From Nesterenkonia cremea (GTDB taxonomy: Bacteria > Actinomycetota > Actinomycetes > Actinomycetales > Micrococcaceae), in NCBI RefSeq assembly GCF_014642675.1, contig NZ_BMIS01000002.1:124001-188000 (forward strand): a stretch of DNA of 64,000 nucleotides. The letters are read 5' to 3'. The notes beneath the pieces were generated by a model, which did not search any database, had not been told where the DNA came from, and saw only the letters and a program-made list of their open reading frames with translations. The stretch's first letter is position 1, and each line of letters opens with the position of its first letter. Made by a program: the position numbers and the translations under genes. Below, piece after piece: positions 8,636 through 17,879 of this stretch.

Positions 8636-10146
8636 TCGAGCTGACTGCCGCTGAGGTGGCATCAGCGGTGTCCGGGCGCCTGCGCGGCGTCGCGGATCCC
8701 GAGGCCCTGATCGTGGACTCGGCCGACACTGATTCCAGGAACATGGCCCTCTCGGCCTCCGGGCACGGGGCCCTGTTCGTCGCCAAGCCCGGCGAGGTCA
8801 CCGACGGCCACCGCTTCATCGACGCCGCCCTTCAAGCAGGCGCTGCGATGGTGCTGGCCGAGCGGGAGACCGAGGCCGCCGACGGAACGCCCCACCCTGC
8901 GGTGATCGTCGAGGACGTGGTCGCCGCCATGGGCCGGCTGGCCGCAGAGATCGTCACCCGTATCCGGGCCCACTCCGAGACCACGGTCATCGGCATCACC
9001 GGATCGGCGGGCAAGACCACCACCAAGGATCTGCTGAAGTCGCTGTTGGGGCCTGAGGGTCCCACGGTGGCGCCGCAGGGCTCCTACAACGGCGAGGTCG
9101 GCCTGCCCCTGACCATCTTCACCGCCTCCCTGGACACCCGCTACCTGGTCCTGGAGATGGGCGCCGACGCCCCCGGGAACATCCGCCAGCTCTGCGAGAT
9201 CGTCACCCCGGACATCGGTGTGGTGCTCATGGTGGGCTCGGCCCACGCCGGAAAATTCGGCGGCGCCGATAAGATCGCTCAGACCAAGGGCGAGCTGGCC
9301 GAGGCCGTGCCGGCAGAGGGCCATGTGATCCTCAACGCCGACGACGTCCAGGTCAGCGCCATGGCTTCCCGTGCCCATGCGCCCATCACCTGGTTCGGCG
9401 AGGGGGAGCAGGTCGAGATCCAGGCGCAGTTCCTCACCCTCGACGACGCCGGGCGCCCGGTCTTCACCCTCGCCCACCATGACGAGGACAGCGCGACCAC
9501 CACGGGGATCCGGGTGGTCAGCGGCCTGACCGGATCCCACCATGTGACCAATCTGCTGGCCGCCGCCGCGGCCGCCCTGCGCGCCGGCGTGGCCTTCGAG
9601 GAGGTCGCTGCGCGGCTCACCGGGCTGGGCCCGGGCTCGCGTTGGCGCATGGAGCGCACCGAGCGTGCCGACGGCGTCACCGTGATCAACGACGCCTATA
9701 ACGCCAACCCCGAGTCCATGCGGGAGGCGCTGAAGACCCTGGCCCGGATCACCCGGCCGCAGCAGGGTCCCCAGCGCCGCAGCGTGGCCGTGCTCGGCGC
9801 CATGCTCGAACTCGGCGATGAGCACAACATCAAGCACATCCAGCTGGGCGAGACCGTGGTACGGCTGAACATCGATCAGCTGCTCGTGGTGGGCCAGGAG
9901 GCCTACCAGCTCTACCGCGGCGCCGTGGCGGAGGGCAGCTGGAACGAGGAAGCCCACTGGGTGGAGGATCTTCAAGAGGCTGAGGCCTACCTCACCAGTG
10001 AGCTTCGTGCAGGGGATGTCGTGTTGTTCAAGTCCTCGAACGGCGTGGGCCTTAGACTTCTTGGAGATAGGATCGCGGCCAGTACCGGTGCTGCCGTGAG
10101 CACAGACGACCTCACCGGAGACGGGAAGGCAGGTTCGCAGTGCTAG
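8632..10146 (+). CDS. murF: UDP-MurNAc-tripeptide-D-Ala-D-Ala ligase
   Basis: A 504-residue Mur ligase that attaches D-Ala-D-Ala to the UDP-MurNAc tripeptide in the cytoplasm. The ATP-binding loop GITGSAGKTTTKD (about residue 120), the central NDAYNANPESM motif and the C-terminal FKSSNGVGL segment are all MurF signatures; GSAGKTTTKD separates it from the GTNGKTTT of MurE and MurD. Length is normal for the family. The start overlaps the murE stop (ATGA) and its end overlaps the mraY start by seven bases. Confidence 0.95.
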   Translation: MIELTAAEVASAVSGRLRGVADPEALIVDSADTDSRNMALSASGHGALFVAKPGEVTDGHRFIDAALQAGAAMVLAERETEAADGTPHPAVIVEDVVAAMGRLAAEIVTRIRAHSETTVIGITGSAGKTTTKDLLKSLLGPEGPTVAPQGSYNGEVGLPLTIFTASLDTRYLVLEMGADAPGNIRQLCEIVTPDIGVVLMVGSAHAGKFGGADKIAQTKGELAEAVPAEGHVILNADDVQVSAMASRAHAPITWFGEGEQVEIQAQFLTLDDAGRPVFTLAHHDEDSATTTGIRVVSGLTGSHHVTNLLAAAAAALRAGVAFEEVAARLTGLGPGSRWRMERTERADGVTVINDAYNANPESMREALKTLARITRPQQGPQRRSVAVLGAMLELGDEHNIKHIQLGETVVRLNIDQLLVVGQEAYQLYRGAVAEGSWNEEAHWVEDLQEAEAYLTSELRAGDVVLFKSSNGVGLRLLGDRIAASTGAAVSTDDLTGDGKAGSQC

Positions 10147-11246
10147 GTGTAGTGATCGGCTCCGGCCTGGGGCTGCTCCTGACGCTGCTCGGCACCCCGC
10201 TGTTCATCCGGCTGCTGGTCAAGCGGGGATACGGACAGTTCATCCGAGACGACGGGCCCACATCCCACCACGTGAAGCGGGGCACCCCCACGATGGGCGG
10301 TGCCGTCATCCTGGTGGCGGTGGTGCTCGCCTATCTGGGCGCCCACGCCTTCCTGCTGCTGACCAGCGACGCCGCCCAGGGCCCCACGGCCTCCGGGCTG
10401 CTCCTGCTGCTGCTCATGGTGGGTATGGGCCTGGTCGGCTTCGCAGACGACTTCGCCAAGATCAGCAGGAAGCAGTCGCTGGGCCTGACCCCCTGGGCCA
10501 AGATCCTGGGACAGGGCGCAGTGGGTGTGCTCTTCGCCGTGCTGGCGCTGAACTTCCCCAACCCTGAGGGGCAGACCCCGGGCTCCACCGCCATCTCCTT
10601 CGTGCGGGAGACCGCCCTGGACCTGGCCTTCGCAGGCCCGATCATCGGCGGCATCCTCTTCGTCATCTGGGCGAACATCATCAACACTGCGGCCACCAAT
10701 GCGGTGAATCTGACCGACGGTCTGGACGGCCTGGCCGCCGCGGCCACCGCCATGGTCACCGCGGCCTACACGATCATCGCCATCTGGCAGTCCAACCAGG
10801 GCTGCGGGATGGCCCGTGCCGTGGACGAGGTCTGCTACGAGGTCCGCGACCCCATGGATATGGCCATGCTCGCCGGCATCATCACCGGCGCCCTGGTCGG
10901 CTTCCTGTGGTGGAACACCTCGCCCGCCAAGATCTTCATGGGTGACACCGGCTCTCTGGCGCTCGGCGGCGCCCTGGCCGGCTTCGCCATCCTGACCCAC
11001 ACCCAGCTGCTGTTCATCGTGCTGGGTGGCCTCTTCGTGATCATCACCTGCTCGGTGATCATCCAGGTGGGCTACTTCAAGCTCTCCGGCGGCAAGCGAA
11101 TCTTCAAGATGGCTCCGCTGCAGCATCACTTCGAGCTCAAGGGCTGGGCTGAGGTCACTGTGGTGGTCCGCTTCTGGATCATCTGCGCAGTGGCCGTCGG
11201 ACTGGGCCTGGCCGTCTTCTACGGAGAGTGGGTAGTCACGCAGTGA
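10140..11246 (+). CDS. mraY: Phospho-MurNAc-pentapeptide transferase (lipid I synthase)
   Basis: A 368-residue polytopic membrane enzyme that transfers phospho-MurNAc-pentapeptide to undecaprenyl phosphate. It has GPTSHHVKRGTPTMGG, the catalytic LVGFADDFAK aspartate pair, NAVNLTDGLDGLA and KIFMGDTGSLALGG, plus the cytoplasmic APLQHHFELKGW loop near the end; all are hallmarks of MraY. About ten hydrophobic segments can be read. Translation starts with GTG at 10140 inside the last codons of murF. The stop overlaps murD. Confidence 0.96.
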   Translation: MLGVVIGSGLGLLLTLLGTPLFIRLLVKRGYGQFIRDDGPTSHHVKRGTPTMGGAVILVAVVLAYLGAHAFLLLTSDAAQGPTASGLLLLLLMVGMGLVGFADDFAKISRKQSLGLTPWAKILGQGAVGVLFAVLALNFPNPEGQTPGSTAISFVRETALDLAFAGPIIGGILFVIWANIINTAATNAVNLTDGLDGLAAAATAMVTAAYTIIAIWQSNQGCGMARAVDEVCYEVRDPMDMAMLAGIITGALVGFLWWNTSPAKIFMGDTGSLALGGALAGFAILTHTQLLFIVLGGLFVIITCSVIIQVGYFKLSGGKRIFKMAPLQHHFELKGWAEVTVVVRFWIICAVAVGLGLAVFYGEWVVTQ

Positions 11247-12832
11247 CGGGCGAGCAGACTCCCGAACCTCCGCGCGAACCTTCGGTCCTACCCGATCTGC
11301 GCGGCTGGGATGCCGAATGGAAGGGCCTGCGCGCCGTCGTCGCCGGTCTGGGCGTCTCGGGCTTCTCGGCCGCGGACACACTGGCCGAGCTGGGCGTCCA
11401 CGTCACCGTCCTGGAGGGGCGCAACACCGAGAAGCAGCAGAACGACGCCGCCACACTGAAGATCGTGGGGGTCACCGAGGTGCGGCTGGGCTCGGAGCAC
11501 ACGGGGTCGCTCCCGCAGGTCCCCGACGCCGAGGGCACTCTGGCTGTGCCCGATCTGCTGGTCACCTCTCCGGGCTGGCGGCCCGACTCCACGCTGATCG
11601 CCCAGGCCCGCGAGCAGGGCGTGCCGGTGTGGAGCGAGATCGAGCTGGCTTGGCGCCTGGGCACACGTCCCGGGGCGAAGAACCCCGACTGGCTGGTGCT
11701 CACCGGGACCAACGGCAAGACCACCACGGTCATGATGCTGGAGTCCATGCTCATCGCCGACGGCCGCCGCGCCATCGCCTGCGGCAATGTGGGCGTGCCG
11801 GTGCTGGACGCGATCCGCGATCCGGAGGGCTTCGACGCCCTGGCGGTGGAGCTCTCCAGCTTCCAGCTGCACTACACCGAGCGTCTGAACCCGCTGGCCT
11901 CTGCCGTGCTGAACATCGCCGAGGACCATGTGGACTGGCACGGCAGCTTCGAGGGCTACCGCGCCGATAAGGCGAAGATCTTCGAGAACACCCAGGTGGC
12001 CTGCGTCTACAACGCCGAGGAGAAGCTCACTGAGGACATGGTGGCCGAGGCGGACGTCCAGGAGGGCTGCCGGGCCATCGGCTTCACCACGCAGACCCCC
12101 GGGCTCTCCATGCTCGGCCTGGTGGACGACATCCTGGTGGACCGTGCCTTCTTGGCCGACCGCAGCCGCCAGGCCCTGGAGCTGGGCGCGCTGGCCGACT
12201 TCGGCCTGACCGGCCAGGGCGGGGCCCCGCAGCATCTGGTGGCCAATACGCTGGCGGCGGCGGCACTGGCTCGTGCGGCCGGCGTCGAGCCTGCCTCCAT
12301 CCGTCAGGCGATCCTGGACTATGAGCCCGGTGATCACCGCATCCAGCCGGTGGCCAAGTCCGGCGATGTGCTCTGGATCAACGACTCCAAGGCCACCAAC
12401 CCGCATGCGGCCGCCGCCTCGCTGCGCAGCTTCACCGACATCGTGTGGATCGCCGGGGGACTGCCCAAGGGTGTGGTCTATGACGAGCTGGTGGCTGAGA
12501 TCGCACCGCGGCTGCGTCAGGTGATCCTCATCGGCGCAGACTCCTCTCAGCTGCGGTCCAGCCTGGAACGACACGCGCCCTCGGTCCCGATCATCGGTCC
12601 CGGCGTGCGAGATGATGAGTCCGAGCTCTCCGCGGAGAAGCTGCGTAGCACCGATGGCGACGCCGCGATGCGTGCGGCGGTGGCCGAGGCGGCACGGCTG
12701 GCCCAGCCCGGGCAGACTGTGCTGATGGCCCCGGCGGCCGCATCCATGGACCAGTTCGAGTCCTATGGGCACCGCGGACAGGCCTTCATCGATGCCGTGG
12801 CGGAGCTGATGGACAGCAGGGAAGATCACTGA
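11243..12832 (+). CDS. murD: UDP-MurNAc-L-Ala-D-Glu ligase
   Basis: A 529-residue Mur ligase that adds D-Glu to UDP-MurNAc-L-Ala. An N-terminal Rossmann-like domain starts at VVAGLGVSGFSAADTLAELG, followed by the ATP loop LTGTNGKTTTVMML, the AVELSSFQL segment and NDSKATNPHAAAASL near the C-terminal domain. It is longer than E. coli MurD mainly through an N-terminal extension. The GTG at 11243 overlaps the mraY stop as GTGA and is preferred; the in-frame GTG at 11228 would add five residues. The gene lies between mraY and ftsW as expected. Confidence 0.94.
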   Translation: MTGEQTPEPPREPSVLPDLRGWDAEWKGLRAVVAGLGVSGFSAADTLAELGVHVTVLEGRNTEKQQNDAATLKIVGVTEVRLGSEHTGSLPQVPDAEGTLAVPDLLVTSPGWRPDSTLIAQAREQGVPVWSEIELAWRLGTRPGAKNPDWLVLTGTNGKTTTVMMLESMLIADGRRAIACGNVGVPVLDAIRDPEGFDALAVELSSFQLHYTERLNPLASAVLNIAEDHVDWHGSFEGYRADKAKIFENTQVACVYNAEEKLTEDMVAEADVQEGCRAIGFTTQTPGLSMLGLVDDILVDRAFLADRSRQALELGALADFGLTGQGGAPQHLVANTLAAAALARAAGVEPASIRQAILDYEPGDHRIQPVAKSGDVLWINDSKATNPHAAAASLRSFTDIVWIAGGLPKGVVYDELVAEIAPRLRQVILIGADSSQLRSSLERHAPSVPIIGPGVRDDESELSAEKLRSTDGDAAMRAAVAEAARLAQPGQTVLMAPAAASMDQFESYGHRGQAFIDAVAELMDSREDH

Positions 12833-12875
12833 CCCTGCACACTGACCAGGACGAGGACCCGGGAGGAGGATCTCG

Positions 12876-14174
12876 ATGACCACAGACCTCACCCCGGAGG
12901 AGCGCCGGAAGAATCTGCGCCTCGTCGAGGATTCGGAGCAGTCCTCCGCCGAAGAGCGTCCCAGCGACGGCAGCCTCGGCCGTCAGTGGCGCGAGGAGCG
13001 CCAGGCCCGCCGCGCCACCCGCATCACCCGCATGTGGGGCTTTCTGGAGGGCGGCAACCCCTATACCAACTATTGGCTGATCCTGGGCGCCACACTGGCC
13101 CTGGCGGCCATCGGCCTGACCATGGTGCTCTCCTCCTCCTCAGTGGACGCCTTCGGCGAATCGGGGAGTTCCTTCACCCTCTTCACCCGTCAGGGCATCT
13201 GGGCGATCATCGGCGTGGTCGGCCTCTTCCTGGCCTCGCGGGTGCCCACCCGATGGCTGGGCGCCATCGGGTGGTTCCTGATGATCCTCTCCTCTGTGCT
13301 GCTGGCCCTGGTGGCCTTCACCCCGCTGGGTGTGGAGGGCGGCGGCTCCACCAACTGGATCCGCCTGGGCCCGGTGCAGGGACAGCCCTCCGAGATCGCC
13401 AAGCTGGCCCTGGTCCTCTGGGGCTCAGCGGTCCTTGCGCGCAAGGGCCGGCTGGTCCAGCAGTTCTCCCATTGGATGATGCCCTTCGTGGTCCCCGGAT
13501 CGCTCTTCGTGCTGCTGCTGGTCCTGTTGGGCGGCGACCTCGGCACCAGCCTGATCATCCTGGTGCTGGTGGGCACTCTGCTCTTCACCGCCGGTGTGGC
13601 CCTGCGCTACTTCCTGATGAGTGCGGGTGCGGCCGTGGCCGCCGTCGCAGCGCTGATGTGGGTGACGCCGTACCGTATGATGCGCGTCTACGCCTGGCTG
13701 GGCATGAACTGCGATCACCCCAGCGAGCCCTGCCACCAGACCGAACAGGGCTTCTACGCCCTGGCCTCCGGAGGCTTCTGGGGTGTGGGCCTGGGCCAAT
13801 CCCGGCAGAAGTGGGCCTATATCCCCGAGGTGGAGAACGACTTCATCTTCACCATCATCGGTGAGGAGCTCGGCCTGTTGGGCACGCTGCTGGTCCTCGG
13901 CCTCTTCGCCGTGCTGACCCTGGGCATCTTCCGCGTGGCCGCAGCCTCCACCGACCGCTTCACCCGACTGGTCTGCATGGGCACCGCGGCCTGGCTGGTG
14001 GGTCAGTCCTTCATCAACATCGGCATGGTCACCGGCCTGCTGCCGGTGGTCGGTGTGCCGCTGCCGTTCATCTCCTACGGCGGCTCGGCACTGACCTGTG
14101 CACTGATCGCAGTGGGTGTGATCCTGAACTTCGCCCGGCGCCAGCGGCTCGACGCCCAGCGCCAGCAGTCATAA
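12876..14174 (+). CDS. ftsW: Septal peptidoglycan glycosyltransferase FtsW (SEDS family)
   Basis: A 432-residue SEDS protein that polymerises lipid II at the septum together with FtsI. About 60 charged cytoplasmic residues precede ten hydrophobic segments. Signature stretches are VEGGGSTNWIRLGPVQGQPSE, with the catalytic-type Asp loop later in the protein, VENDFIFTIIGEELGLLG and GVPLPFISYGGSAL. The last motif is the SEDS C-terminal signature. The long charged N-terminus is common in actinobacterial FtsW. A strong GGAGGAGGA ribosome site precedes the ATG. Confidence 0.94.
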   Translation: MTTDLTPEERRKNLRLVEDSEQSSAEERPSDGSLGRQWREERQARRATRITRMWGFLEGGNPYTNYWLILGATLALAAIGLTMVLSSSSVDAFGESGSSFTLFTRQGIWAIIGVVGLFLASRVPTRWLGAIGWFLMILSSVLLALVAFTPLGVEGGGSTNWIRLGPVQGQPSEIAKLALVLWGSAVLARKGRLVQQFSHWMMPFVVPGSLFVLLLVLLGGDLGTSLIILVLVGTLLFTAGVALRYFLMSAGAAVAAVAALMWVTPYRMMRVYAWLGMNCDHPSEPCHQTEQGFYALASGGFWGVGLGQSRQKWAYIPEVENDFIFTIIGEELGLLGTLLVLGLFAVLTLGIFRVAAASTDRFTRLVCMGTAAWLVGQSFINIGMVTGLLPVVGVPLPFISYGGSALTCALIAVGVILNFARRQRLDAQRQQS

Positions 14175-14219
14175 TGGAGAGGATGAATCTCACTGCCCAC
14201 CATGAGACATAAGGACGTT

Positions 14220-15338
14220 ATGCGCGAACCCTCTGTGGTCCTCGCCGGCGGCGGCACCGCCGGCCACATCTCACCGATGCTGGCCATCGCCGACGCCGTC
14301 GCCCGCCTCGCCCCCGGTGCACGCCAGACGATGATCGGCACCGAAGTCGGCCTGGAGACCCGCCTGATCCCGGCCGCGGGCTATGAGCTGGAGACCATCG
14401 AGAAGGTCCCCATGCCGCGCAGGCCCTCCCGGGACCTGCTGAAGTTCCCCGGCCGCTTCAGCGGCGCGGTCAAAGACGCCGAGCAGATCATCCGCAGCCG
14501 TGAGGCCGATGTGGTCATCGGGGTGGGCGGCTATGTCTCCACTCCGGTCTATGTGGCCGCCAAGCGCGCTGACGTGCCGGTGGTGCTGCATGAGGCCAAT
14601 GCGCGCCCAGGGTTGGCGAATAAGCTGGGCAACCGCTTCTCCGCCTTCTCCGGTGTGGCCTATGAGAGCACCCCGCTCAAGGGCGCCCAATGGGTGGGTA
14701 TGCCCATGTCCCGGGAGATCTCCCAACTGGACCGCGACGAGGAGAAGGCCGCGGCCCGGGAGCGTCTGGGGCTTGATCCCGAGCGCACCACGCTGGTGGT
14801 CACCGGAGGCTCCTCCGGGGCGCTCTCGCTGAACTGTGCCGTCTCCGCGGCCTTGGAGGATCTGCTGGCCACCGGCGCCCAGGTGCTGCACCTGACCGGC
14901 CGCGACAAGGCGGTGCTGGATGAGGCCGGCGAGCCGGTTCAGGCTGAGGGCTACCACCAGCGCGAGTACCTGGACGGCATGCAGTCCGCCTACGCCGCAG
15001 CCGACCTGATCGTGGCCCGCGCCGGTGCCGCCACCGTCTGTGAGGTGGCCGCCGTCGGGCTCCCCGCCGTCTTCGTCCCGCTGCCCATCGGCAACGGGGA
15101 GCAGGAGCTCAACGCCCGGGAGCTGGTGGACGCCGGCGGTGCGCTGCTGGTCAAGGACGAGCACTTCACCAAGCCGTGGATCGGCCGCAACATCGTTCCG
15201 CTGCTCAAGGATCCGCGCCTGCTGCTGACCATGGAGAAGCACGCCGCCGAGCGCGGCATCACCGACGCCGACGAACGGATGGCCCGCGCCGCTCTGCGGG
15301 CCGCCGGTTACGACCTCGACCAGGAGGCCGCTGAGTGA
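14220..15338 (+). CDS. murG: Lipid II synthase MurG (GlcNAc transferase)
   Basis: A 372-residue GT-B glycosyltransferase that adds GlcNAc to lipid I on the inner membrane face. The donor loop LAGGGTAGHISPMLAIAD begins at residue 8, VIGVGGYVSTP and LHEANARPGLANK follow in the N-terminal domain, VVTGGSSGA opens the second domain, and RAGAATVCEVAAVGLP plus PLPIGNGEQELNA form the UDP-GlcNAc site. The start at 14220 has AAGGA four bases upstream; the frame is open from an earlier ATG at 14202 without a better site. A CATAAT just after the ftsW stop could be an internal -10. Confidence 0.95.
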   Translation: MREPSVVLAGGGTAGHISPMLAIADAVARLAPGARQTMIGTEVGLETRLIPAAGYELETIEKVPMPRRPSRDLLKFPGRFSGAVKDAEQIIRSREADVVIGVGGYVSTPVYVAAKRADVPVVLHEANARPGLANKLGNRFSAFSGVAYESTPLKGAQWVGMPMSREISQLDRDEEKAAARERLGLDPERTTLVVTGGSSGALSLNCAVSAALEDLLATGAQVLHLTGRDKAVLDEAGEPVQAEGYHQREYLDGMQSAYAAADLIVARAGAATVCEVAAVGLPAVFVPLPIGNGEQELNARELVDAGGALLVKDEHFTKPWIGRNIVPLLKDPRLLLTMEKHAAERGITDADERMARAALRAAGYDLDQEAAE

Positions 15339-16771
15339 CTGCCCTGAACGAACTCGGCCATGTCCATTTCCTCGGGATGGCCGGAGTCGGCGTCTCTGCG
15401 GTGGCCCGTCTCATGCAGGCCGCCGGGGTGGCCATCTCCGGCACCGATGCCAAGGACCTGCCCGTGCTGGAGGAGTTCCGCTCCGCCGGAGCTGCTGTGC
15501 GGGTGGGATACGCCGCCGAGAACATCGCCTCCGTGGAGGAGGAGATCGGCTCGGAGGTCTCCACGATCATCGCCTCCTCCATCGCTGCGGCCGGCAACCC
15601 GGAGTACGACGAGGCGGTGCGCCGCGGGATGACCGTGCTGCACCGCTCCGAGGGTCTGGCGGCCACGATGGCCGGCAAGCGGGCCGTGGCCGTGGCGGGG
15701 ACCCACGGAAAGACCACCACCTCCTCGATGACCACGGTGCTGCTGGAGAAGGCCGGGCTCTCACCCACCTTCGCCGTGGGCGCCACCGTCTCCGGCCTGG
15801 GCGTCAACGCCGCGGCCGGTGAGGGGGCGTGGTTCGTGGCCGAGGCCGATGAGTCCGACGGCTCTCTGCTGAACTACGCCCCCGAGGTCGCCATCATCAC
15901 CAATGTGGAGGCCGACCACCTGGACCATCACGGCACCGCTGAGGCCGTGCACCAGGTCTTCATCGACTTCACCCGCCGGATCACCGAGGGCGGACAGCTG
16001 ATCCTCTGCGCCGACGACGCCGGCGCCCGCCGCCTGCTCGCCGATGTGCGCGAGGAGCTGGTCCAGCGCAGCATCAGCGTGGTGACCTACGGCTTCGCCG
16101 AGGACGCCGATCTGCGGATCACCGACCATTCCGAGATGCTGGCCGGGGGAGTGGGCCAGCATCTGCGGGTCGAGGCCTTCGGGGTGCCCGCCGATGTGCG
16201 GCTGACCGCACCGGGACGGCACAACGCCTGCAACGCGATGGCCGCTCTGGCAGTGGGCCTGCGTGCCGGCCTGGAGCCCGAGGTCTGCGCCGATGCCCTG
16301 GAGCACTTCCAGGGAGCATCCCGCCGCTTCGACTTCCGCGGTGAGGCCGGGGGAGTCCGCGTCTATGACGACTACGCCCACCACCCCACCGAGGTGGCCG
16401 CTGTGCTGCAGGCGGCGCGCTCCACCGCCGTCGGGAAGGTCCATGCGATCTTCCAGCCGCATCTGTTCAGCCGCACCCAGCTCTTCGCCGAGGAGTTCGC
16501 CCAGGCGCTGCGGGCGGCCGACGATGTGGCCGTGCTGGACATCTACCCGGCGCGCGAGGAGCCCATCCCCGGCGTCAGCGCCGTGCTGATCAGCGCTCCG
16601 CTCTTCAGCGGGGAGTCCGCGCCCACGGGTGCTCTGCTCTCCCGTCGGGGAGCAGTGGAGCATGTGGCCGCGGCCGCTGAGTCCGGAGACATCATCCTGA
16701 CTCTGGGTGCGGGCGACGTCACGGCTCTGGGCTCGGAGGTCACAGCGGCCCTGCAGGATCAGTCCCGGTGA
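15335..16771 (+). CDS. murC: UDP-MurNAc:L-Ala ligase
   Basis: A 478-residue Mur ligase that adds L-Ala to UDP-MurNAc, the first stem-peptide step. HFLGMAGVGVSAVARLM forms the UDP-binding Rossmann loop, VAGTHGKTTTSSM is the ATP loop (MurC has GTHGKTTT rather than GTNGKTTT), and VYDDYAHHPTEVAA and FQPHLFSRTQ are specific MurC motifs. The GTG start overlaps the murG stop (GTGA), and its own stop overlaps the ftsQ GTG in the same way. No murB lies beside it. Confidence 0.96.
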   Translation: MTALNELGHVHFLGMAGVGVSAVARLMQAAGVAISGTDAKDLPVLEEFRSAGAAVRVGYAAENIASVEEEIGSEVSTIIASSIAAAGNPEYDEAVRRGMTVLHRSEGLAATMAGKRAVAVAGTHGKTTTSSMTTVLLEKAGLSPTFAVGATVSGLGVNAAAGEGAWFVAEADESDGSLLNYAPEVAIITNVEADHLDHHGTAEAVHQVFIDFTRRITEGGQLILCADDAGARRLLADVREELVQRSISVVTYGFAEDADLRITDHSEMLAGGVGQHLRVEAFGVPADVRLTAPGRHNACNAMAALAVGLRAGLEPEVCADALEHFQGASRRFDFRGEAGGVRVYDDYAHHPTEVAAVLQAARSTAVGKVHAIFQPHLFSRTQLFAEEFAQALRAADDVAVLDIYPAREEPIPGVSAVLISAPLFSGESAPTGALLSRRGAVEHVAAAAESGDIILTLGAGDVTALGSEVTAALQDQSR

Positions 16772-17571
16772 GACGGAAGTCCGACCGGGAGGACCCGGAC
16801 ATCTTCCAGGAGGAGGATGAGAGCTCCCCGCTGAGCTTCCCGGAGCCGGAGGCTGTGGGCCAGCGGCGCCGCCGGCGTCGTGGGCTGCTGCTGATCCTCA
16901 TCGGCCTGCTGGCGCTGGTCGGGATCGTGGCCACGCTCTATTTCTCCCCGCTGCTGACCATCCGCACGGTCACGGTGGAGCGCAATGATCTGCTCACCGA
17001 TGAGCGCGCCCGGGAGCTGCTGGAGCCGGTCTACGGACAGCCGCTGCCCCAGGTGGGCAACCGGCAGATCGAGGAGCTGCTGGCCGAGGAGTCCGTGGTG
17101 GACGAGGTCATCGTCCAGGGGCAGCTGCCGGACACCCTCCAGGTGGAGATCCTGGAGCATCCGCCGGTGGCCGAGGTCCGTCAGGACGATGAGCTGCTCT
17201 TCTACAACGAGCAGGGCGATGTCATCCGCACCTTCGAGGAGGGGGAGACGGATGAGGCCGAGGGTTATGCCACCCCGGAGATCAGCAGCGAGGCGGCTCT
17301 GGACAGCGAATCGGTGTTCGGAGCCATCGTCTCGGTGCTCGGCGAGCTGCCGGGGCCGGCGCGGGACTCCATGGAGTCGGCCACTGCGGAGTCCATCGAC
17401 TCGGTGCAGCTGGTCCTCGAGGACGGCCGCACGATCGTCTGGGGCGGCGAGGAGCGCGGTCCGGAGAAGGCCGCCGTGCTGGAGGCCATCCTGGACTCTG
17501 ATGCCCCGGAGTTCACCGAGGTGGAGACCATCGACATCTCCACACCGGACACACCGATCACACAGGACTGA
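16768..17571 (+). CDS. ftsQ: Division protein FtsQ (POTRA domain)
   Basis: A 267-residue bitopic protein. About 35 charged cytoplasmic residues and an Arg-rich stretch precede one membrane segment (GLLLILIGLLALVGIVATLY). The POTRA domain follows, with LLTIRTVTVERNDLLTDE, then an FtsQ-type beta domain with LPDTLQVEILEHPPVAEV and a C-terminal region reading VQLVLEDGRTIVWGG. FtsQ links early and late divisome proteins through FtsL/FtsB. GTG start overlapping the murC stop. A 308-bp non-coding leader separates it from ftsZ. Confidence 0.92.
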   Translation: MRRKSDREDPDIFQEEDESSPLSFPEPEAVGQRRRRRRGLLLILIGLLALVGIVATLYFSPLLTIRTVTVERNDLLTDERARELLEPVYGQPLPQVGNRQIEELLAEESVVDEVIVQGQLPDTLQVEILEHPPVAEVRQDDELLFYNEQGDVIRTFEEGETDEAEGYATPEISSEAALDSESVFGAIVSVLGELPGPARDSMESATAESIDSVQLVLEDGRTIVWGGEERGPEKAAVLEAILDSDAPEFTEVETIDISTPDTPITQD

Positions 17572-17879
17572 ACACTCGCGGCCCCGCTGTAGGGTGGTCA
17601 GCGACGAACGGACTCGAACCTCTAAGGTTCAAGTGCAACTTGAACGTTGCTGGGGGTTCGGGCAGAACAGAAGAATGTCATGAGTACGGAGGCTCCCGTC
17701 TGCTTGGGACGAGCCGCTGCGACGTCGGAGTCGTCTCCGGCCCGGTATGACCGCGAACCATACCGGTCCGGGCCAGATGACTCAGACGGGTTGAGACAGT
17801 GAGGAGTCGCGCTGCGGCTCACACAGGCAGCGGGAGCCTTCGTGCCTCTGAGATCTGAGACGAGCAAGGGACTAACAAC
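17572..17879 (+). promoter_or_regulatory. ftsZ upstream region with -10-like hexamers, nested inverted repeats and a leader hairpin
   Basis: Two TANNNT hexamers, TAGGGT (17590-17595) and TAAGGT (17623-17628), are candidate -10 elements. GAACCT-CTA-AGGTTC (17616-17630) and GTTCAAGT-GCA-ACTTGAAC (17627-17645) are perfect inverted repeats that share GTTC. A third stem, CCGGTATG (17742-17749) with CATACCGG (17759-17766), lies in the transcribed leader. A 40-codon frame (17680-17802) is open in the leader but has only a weak ribosome site. Long structured leaders before ftsZ are usual; the functions here are inference. Confidence 0.6.
17680..17802 (+). CDS. Possible 40-residue leader ORF before ftsZ (doubtful)
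   Basis: ATG at 17680 to TGA at 17800-17802 encodes a hydrophilic peptide beginning MSTEAPVCLGRAAA. AGAAG lies a few bases before the ATG. It has no recognisable family and spans the CCGGTATG/CATACCGG hairpin. It may be a chance frame in GC-rich DNA; it is listed because it lies entirely inside the only long untranslated leader of the cluster. Confidence 0.15.
   Translation: MSTEAPVCLGRAAATSESSPARYDREPYRSGPDDSDGLRQ

Noticed and set aside
11288..12892. Long open frame opposite murD
   Set aside because: His/Gln/Leu-rich shadow composition, no ribosome site, antisense to intact murD.
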